Shown here piece after piece: positions 60,151 to 64,000 of a stretch of DNA of 64,000 bases. The stretch comes from Kribbella aluminosa. Lineage in GTDB: Bacteria > Actinomycetota > Actinomycetes > Propionibacteriales > Kribbellaceae. The notes beneath the pieces are model-generated. The model did not search any database. It worked only from the letters and a program-made list of their open reading frames with translations, and was not told the DNA's origin. How positions within the stretch are numbered: position 1 is the first letter of the stretch; every line of letters begins with the position of its first letter. The stretch lies in assembly GCF_017876295.1 (NCBI RefSeq), contig NZ_JAGINT010000002.1, positions 3,162,001 to 3,226,000 of the forward strand, written 5' to 3'. A program made the translations under genes and the position numbers.

Positions 60151-61350
60151 GTGTACTGGCGCCGGATCGCGGAGCTGCCCACCTGGATGAAGGCGGTGAT
60201 GGCCGGTCAGTTGGTCAACGGCGCCGGTGCGCTCGCCTGGGTCTACCTGACGCTGTACCTGGTCGAGGACCGCGGCATGTCGGCGCAGCAGGCCGGCTTC
60301 GCCGCGGCGGCGTACGGCGTCGGGCTGGTCGGCGGCAACCTCGGCGGCGGCTGGTTCGGCGACCGGTTCGGCCTGCGGACGACGGCGCTCGCGAGCCAGT
60401 TGCTGTGGGCGGTCAGCTGTACCGCGATGCCGTTCGCGCCGGGCCCGTCGATCGCGGTCGTCGCGGCGCTGGCCGGCCTGTTCGGCGGCGCCGGCCGCCC
60501 GAACCTCAGCGCGCTGGTCGCGATCTCGCTGCCCGCGGAACGCCGCCGTGAAGGGATCGCGCTGTCCCGCACCGCGACGAATGCGGGCTTCACCATCGGT
60601 CCACCGCTCGGCGGTCTGCTCGCGACGTACGACTTCTCGCTGGTCTTCTTCGTCGACGCCGTCACCAGCCTGGTGATGGCCGCGATCATCTGGCGCTGGG
60701 TGCCGAACGCCCGCGGGACCAGAGGATTGTCGACAACCGGATTGTGGACGTCCGTCCTCCGCGACCGCCCGGTCCTGGTCGTGCTCGCGACGATCGTTGT
60801 CGTCGACACCGTCTACCGCCAGATCTTCGCCACGCTGCCGCTCCTGCTGCGCGACGCGGGCACCCCGGCCGTCGCGTACGGCGTACTGCTCGGCGCCAGC
60901 TCGGTCGTGATCGTGCTGTTCGAGGCGCCGCTCGCCGTACGGCTCCGCGGCCATCGCGCGACCCGGGTGATCGCGGCCGGGTTCGCCTTCATCGGCATCG
61001 GGCAGGCGATCGTCGGCCTCTGGCCGGCGCTTGCCGGGGCGGCGCTGGCGATCGTGGTGCTGACCGCGGGGGAGATGCTCTACAAACCGACCGCCACCGC
61101 GCACGTCGCGGACGCGGCGCCGGAAGGGATGGTCGGGCGGTACTCCAGCCTGTACGCGGCTGCCTCGATCAGCGGCATGTTCCTCGCCCCGGCGATCGGC
61201 GGTACGGCGTACCAGCATGCGCCGCGACTGCTCTACCCGGTCGCAGCGGCCCTCGCGCTGGTCGCTGCCGGCGTACTGCTGCTCACTCGGGCAACGGCGC
61301 CGGACGCCCTTCCCAGCGCGTCGACAGTACGACCGTCGTCCGCGTCCTGA
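60151..61350 (+). CDS. MFS transporter, probable drug/metabolite exporter
   Basis: The 399-residue protein has twelve helices. It carries the MFS motif A loop GGGWFGDRFGLRT between helices 2 and 3, and the helix-5 motif TNAGFTIGPPLGGLL, typical of drug exporters. AGGGGG lies 6 nt before the GTG. It faces the HxlR-peroxiredoxin gene, so export of an oxidising or electrophilic compound is plausible. Its last 68 bp overlap the convergent Lrp gene. Confidence 0.9.
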   Translation: MYWRRIAELPTWMKAVMAGQLVNGAGALAWVYLTLYLVEDRGMSAQQAGFAAAAYGVGLVGGNLGGGWFGDRFGLRTTALASQLLWAVSCTAMPFAPGPSIAVVAALAGLFGGAGRPNLSALVAISLPAERRREGIALSRTATNAGFTIGPPLGGLLATYDFSLVFFVDAVTSLVMAAIIWRWVPNARGTRGLSTTGLWTSVLRDRPVLVVLATIVVVDTVYRQIFATLPLLLRDAGTPAVAYGVLLGASSVVIVLFEAPLAVRLRGHRATRVIAAGFAFIGIGQAIVGLWPALAGAALAIVVLTAGEMLYKPTATAHVADAAPEGMVGRYSSLYAAASISGMFLAPAIGGTAYQHAPRLLYPVAAALALVAAGVLLLTRATAPDALPSASTVRPSSAS

Positions 61351-61732
61351 CCACGCCGTTCACGCGGCGCAGTGAGCCGACGACCGCCTCGAGCTGGGTG
61401 ACGTCGGCGACCCGGACCTTGACCACGAGCTCCTGGTCGCCGGCGACGAACCAGCAGTCCTCGACGGCGGGAATCTCCCGGACCTGCTCGACGATGTCGT
61501 CGGTCTCCACGTCGTCGCGCTGGAACAGGCCGATCAGCGCGCTGGTACCCAGACCGACCTGGTCCGGGGCGACGACGGCGCGGTAGCCGAGCAGTACGCC
61601 GCGCTCCTCGAGGCGCCGTACCCGCTCCTGGACGCTCGGGCCCGACAGGCCCACCTCTCGGCCGAGCTCGGCCCAGCTGGAGCGGCCGTTCAGTCGTAGC
61701 GCCTCGATCAGCTGCCGGTCGATCGCGTCCAT
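61283..61732 (-). CDS. Lrp/AsnC-family transcriptional regulator
   Basis: The 149-residue protein begins DAIDRQLIEALRLNGRSSWAELGREVGLSGPSVQERVRRLEERGVLLGY, the AsnC helix-turn-helix. A RAM domain follows (WFVAGDQELVVKVRVADVTQLEAVV). AGGAGAG-like sequence precedes the ATG. An AAGGAA/TTCCTT palindrome and a strong rightward promoter lie just upstream, so it probably controls itself and the small gene at 61878. Confidence 0.9.
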   Translation of the reverse strand: MDAIDRQLIEALRLNGRSSWAELGREVGLSGPSVQERVRRLEERGVLLGYRAVVAPDQVGLGTSALIGLFQRDDVETDDIVEQVREIPAVEDCWFVAGDQELVVKVRVADVTQLEAVVGSLRRVNGVVRTRTTVVLSTRWEGRPAPLPE

Positions 61733-61763
61733 GACCTCTCCTGTTCACCGCAGATTCTAAGGC

Positions 61764-61782
61764 AAGGAATGCTCTGTTCCTT
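61764..61782. promoter_or_regulatory. Putative Lrp operator
   Basis: AAGGAA-7 nt-TTCCTT is a perfect inverted repeat, 31 bp before the Lrp start. It ends 8 bp before the -35 of the rightward promoter. Confidence 0.55.
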
Positions 61783-61790
61783 CAATTCGT

Positions 61791-61819
61791 TTGTGAGAGC
61801 GTAATGCTTACCGTACAAT
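61791..61819 (+). promoter_or_regulatory. Strong sigma-A-type promoter
   Basis: TTGTGA (-35) and TACAAT (-10) are separated by exactly 17 bp. The region is AT-rich compared with its surroundings. Transcription would start near 61826 and run into the small gene at 61878. Confidence 0.75.
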
Positions 61820-61877
61820 TTTAGGTACCGGGGACAGTCCGCCCCGGTTCCCGCCGTACCAACCCAGTGAAGGAACC

Positions 61878-62006
61878 ATGATCACCCCTGATGTTGCCCG
61901 TGCCCGTATCGACGAGCGGCACCGCGCCGCGGCGCAGGCGCGTCGTGCGCACGCCGTGCCGTCCACCTGGCGCCGGCTGCTGACCCGTACCGCCCGCAAC
62001 CGCTGA
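61878..62006 (+). CDS. Small basic protein of 42 residues
   Basis: An AAGGAA ribosome site ends 2-3 nt before the ATG. The product MITPDVARARIDERHRAAAQ... is rich in Arg and Ala, strongly basic and predicted helical, with AVPSTWRRLLTRTARNR at the end. No hydrophobic segment is present. The strong promoter and Lrp-type operator upstream argue that it is real. A nucleic-acid or membrane-surface role would fit, but I do not recognise it. Confidence 0.65.
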   Translation: MITPDVARARIDERHRAAAQARRAHAVPSTWRRLLTRTARNR

Positions 62007-62092
62007 CCTCACCTCAGCTGTTCTGATCCGTCCTCAGCCGCGACCGGTGCGCCGTAGGGCCACCGGTCGCTGTCGTCGCCGCCGTCACGAGA

Positions 62093-62098
62093 TAGGCT
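62093..62098 (+). promoter_or_regulatory. Leaderless -10 element of the small membrane gene
   Basis: TAGGCT is followed by 7 nt and the ATG at 62106. No ribosome site is seen. Confidence 0.5.
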
Positions 62099-62105
62099 CT
62101 GCACC

Positions 62106-62264
62106 ATGCAATCGCACCTGGTGCCGCTGATCGCGGTCGTACACGAGGCCGCCGTCAACGCCTCGCACATCTCGAAGTGGTGGTTCGGCGGGTTCGCGAT
62201 GGTCGTGTTCCTGCTGCTGCTGGCCGTCACCGTCATCATGGGCAAGGGCCGGCCGCACAGCTGA
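62106..62264 (+). CDS. Single-helix small membrane protein upstream of nadD
   Basis: The 52-residue product starts MQSHLVPLIAVVHEAAVN and has one helix (WWFGGFAMVVFLLLLAVTVIM), ending in the basic tail GKGRPHS. A -10 box 7 nt upstream supports leaderless expression. Similar tiny membrane proteins sit before nadD in other actinobacteria, as far as I recall. Function is unknown. Confidence 0.7.
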   Translation: MQSHLVPLIAVVHEAAVNASHISKWWFGGFAMVVFLLLLAVTVIMGKGRPHS

Positions 62265-62300
62265 CCGGCTGTCGCTGTGCACATGGCGTGAAGGGCTGAC

Positions 62301-62912
62301 GTGGCTTCTGTGGAGCGGGTACGACGGATCGGCGTGATGGGTGGCACGTTCGACCCGATCCATCACGGACACCTGGTCGCGGCCAGCGAGGTGCAGTCGT
62401 ACTTCGACCTCGACGAGGTGATCTTCGTCCCGACCGGCCAGCCGTGGCAGAAGTCGGACCGCAAGGTCTCCCCGGCCGAGGACCGGTACCTGATGACCGT
62501 GATCGCGACCGCGTCGAACCCGCGGTTCTCGGTCAGCCGCGTCGACATCGACCGGCCCGGGCCGACGTACACGATCGACACCCTGCGGGACCTGTCCAGG
62601 CTGTACCCGGATGCGGAGCTGTTCTTCATCACCGGCGCCGACGCGCTCGCCCAGATCCTCACCTGGCGGGACGTCGACGAGACGTTCAAGCTCGCCCAGT
62701 TCGTCGGCTGTACCCGGCCGGGGACCGAGGGCCTCGAGCTGCCGCTGGACCAGCTGCCGATGGACCGGATCACCCTGCTCGAGGTGCCGGCGCTGGCGAT
62801 CTCCTCCACCGAGTGCCGCGCCCGGGTCGCCAAGGGCAACCCGACCTGGTACCTGGTGCCGGACGGCATCGTCCAGTACATCGCCAAGCGTGAGCTCTAC
62901 ACCAACCGTTAG
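62301..62912 (+). CDS. nadD: Nicotinate-nucleotide adenylyltransferase
   Basis: The 203-residue enzyme makes nicotinate adenine dinucleotide in NAD synthesis. It has GVMGGTFDPIHHGHLVAASE with the HxGH nucleotidyl-transfer motif, FVPTGQPWQKSDRKVSP, and the end ALAISSTECRARVAKGNPTWYLVPDGIVQYI. The start is a GTG. rsfS follows after 8 bp. Confidence 0.96.
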   Translation: MASVERVRRIGVMGGTFDPIHHGHLVAASEVQSYFDLDEVIFVPTGQPWQKSDRKVSPAEDRYLMTVIATASNPRFSVSRVDIDRPGPTYTIDTLRDLSRLYPDAELFFITGADALAQILTWRDVDETFKLAQFVGCTRPGTEGLELPLDQLPMDRITLLEVPALAISSTECRARVAKGNPTWYLVPDGIVQYIAKRELYTNR

Positions 62913-62920
62913 GACGTTTT

Positions 62921-63337
62921 ATGCCTGCCAGTGAACGCGCCATCGAGCTGCTGACCGCGGCTGCGGAAGCGGCCCACGACAAGAAGGCCGAGAACGTCCT
63001 CGCCTTCGACGTCTCGGAGCAGCTCGCGATCACCGACGCGTTCCTGGTCGCCTCCGCCTCCAACGACCGCCAGGTCCGCGCGATCGTCGACGCCATCGAG
63101 GAGAAGCTCCGCGTCGACTTCGACGCCAAGCCGGTACGCCGCGAGGGCGCGCGCGAGGGACGCTGGGTGCTGCTCGACTACCTGGAGATCGTCATCCACG
63201 TCCAGCACGACGAGGAGCGCGCCTTCTACTCGCTAGAGCGCCTGTGGCGTGACTGCCCCGCCATCACCCTCCCGTCCGCCGTACCAGATGGCGCTGTGAC
63301 CGGCGCTGCCGGCACGGACTCGGCCGCGGCTGAATGA
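62921..63337 (+). CDS. rsfS: Ribosomal silencing factor RsfS
   Basis: The 138-residue protein binds L14 and blocks subunit joining in starvation. It shows KKAENVLAFDVSEQLAITDAFLVASASNDRQVRAI, GAREGRWVLLDYLEIVIHVQHDEERAFYSLERLW. A 25-residue Ala/Thr tail is added. Its stop overlaps the next start as ATGA. Confidence 0.95.
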   Translation: MPASERAIELLTAAAEAAHDKKAENVLAFDVSEQLAITDAFLVASASNDRQVRAIVDAIEEKLRVDFDAKPVRREGAREGRWVLLDYLEIVIHVQHDEERAFYSLERLWRDCPAITLPSAVPDGAVTGAAGTDSAAAE

Positions 63338-63978
63338 CCGCCGGTCGGCTGATCGTCTGGCGCCACGGCCGGACAGAGTGGAACCTCCAGAACAAGATCC
63401 AGGGTCAGGCCGACATCCCCCTCGACGAGGTAGGCATCGCCCAGGCCCGCGCTGCCGCGGCCCGGCTGGCGTCCCTCGCCCCCACCCGCCTGTTCGCCAG
63501 CGACCTGCAACGCGCCGCCGCCACCGCAGCTGAACTCGCCTCCCTCACCGACCTCAAAATCGAGTACGACGAGGAACTCCGCGAGATCGACGTCGACGAC
63601 TGGGCCGGCCTCACCTCCGCCGAACTGGCCGCCATCAACCCGGAAGCCGCAGCCCGCATCGCAAGCGGCGACCCGCAACGCCGCGGCACCAACGGCGAAA
63701 CCGTCGAGGAAGTAGCCACCCGCTTCGCCGCCGCCCTCAGCCGCATCTCCACCGAAGGCACCGCCGAAGACACCATCGTCATCGCCACCCACGGCCTCGC
63801 CGCCCGCGTCGGCATCTGTGTCTTCCTAGGCATCCCCCAATCCAACTGGGCCGCCTTCGGCGGCCTCTCCAACTGCAACTGGGTCTCCCTCCTCCCCGGC
63901 CGCCACGGCTGGCGCATAGAAGAGTGGAACGCCGGCTCCCTCCCCGAACCAGTAATGAGCGACGACCCCCAGCACTAA
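63334..63978 (+). CDS. Histidine-phosphatase family protein
   Basis: The 214-residue protein has the phosphoglycerate-mutase-like motif LIVWRHGRTEWN, FASDLQRAAATA, and TIVIATHGLAARV with the second catalytic His. In actinobacteria the gene beside rsfS often encodes glucosyl-3-phosphoglycerate phosphatase, but the substrate cannot be read from sequence. It is coupled to rsfS by a 4-nt overlap. The remaining 22 bp of the window hold no feature. Confidence 0.9.
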   Translation: MTAGRLIVWRHGRTEWNLQNKIQGQADIPLDEVGIAQARAAAARLASLAPTRLFASDLQRAAATAAELASLTDLKIEYDEELREIDVDDWAGLTSAELAAINPEAAARIASGDPQRRGTNGETVEEVATRFAAALSRISTEGTAEDTIVIATHGLAARVGICVFLGIPQSNWAAFGGLSNCNWVSLLPGRHGWRIEEWNAGSLPEPVMSDDPQH

Positions 63979-64000
63979 GCAACCCACCCAAAGCCCACAC

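Noticed and set aside
1..64000. tRNA, rRNA, prophage or insertion-sequence genes
   Set aside because: I found no T-loop consensus with a cloverleaf, no transposase or integrase motifs, and no terminal inverted repeats.

Overview
This is a chromosomal stretch from a very GC-rich actinobacterium. It carries PadR, MarR, HxlR, Lrp and BlaI regulators, F420-type and PPOX flavin/deazaflavin proteins, a shared-ATPase style sugar ABC importer, actinobacterial mre-rod and obgE-proBA gene orders, and many promoters of the leaderless type (TAnnnT followed 6-7 nt later by the start codon). The frequent GTAC-containing codons resemble Kribbella and other Propionibacteriales, but the genus is an inference. 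I see no rRNA, tRNA, CRISPR array, insertion sequence or prophage.

Layout: (1) 1-7.9 kb is a polysaccharide/uronate utilisation locus. A heparinase II/III-like lyase (cut by the window edge), a Gfo/Idh/MocA oxidoreductase and a sugar-binding lipoprotein face two permeases, a Tat-exported protein and a FAH-family hydrolase across a region with two copies of a 22-bp operator. (2) 8-16.9 kb is mixed accessory DNA: an AraC/NmrA pair, a frameshifted phoD, a secreted repeat protein, two lipoproteins, two flavin/deazaflavin enzymes with a MarR regulator, and an AEC transporter. (3) 17-27.9 kb is core: valS, folC, DUF4233, ndk, then mreBCD-mrdA-rodA for cell elongation. (4) 28-33 kb holds a lipoprotein, an Lrp/DUF2000 pair, a large sialidase-like repeat protein and an alpha/beta hydrolase. 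(5) 33.1-35.0 kb is the TIGR03960 radical SAM gene, which in many actinobacteria sits next to the DUF2344 gene; here the two lie 12 kb apart.

(6) 35-47.3 kb is the block between them. It includes a tyrosine-phosphatase/HAD fusion, an M43 metalloprotease with a seven-repeat lectin-like propeller, a BlaI/M56 pair divergent from PAP2 and DedA membrane proteins (a probable undecaprenyl-phosphate recycling module), a truncated Nudix gene, pheA and plsC. (7) 47.4-57 kb is core again: DUF2344, a long RNase E/G, rplU, rpmA, obgE, proB, proA. (8) 57-61.7 kb is accessory: a PPTase, a PadR regulator sharing a palindromic promoter region with a hydrolase, an HxlR-peroxiredoxin fusion regulator divergent from an MFS exporter, and a second Lrp regulator. 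(9) 61.8-64 kb carries two very small genes, then nadD, rsfS and a histidine phosphatase.

The least described parts are the BlaI/M56-PAP2-DedA module, the HxlR-peroxiredoxin and phosphatase-HAD fusions, the unexported-looking M43 protease-propeller with its possible CTG-initiated partner, and the heparinase-linked utilisation locus.
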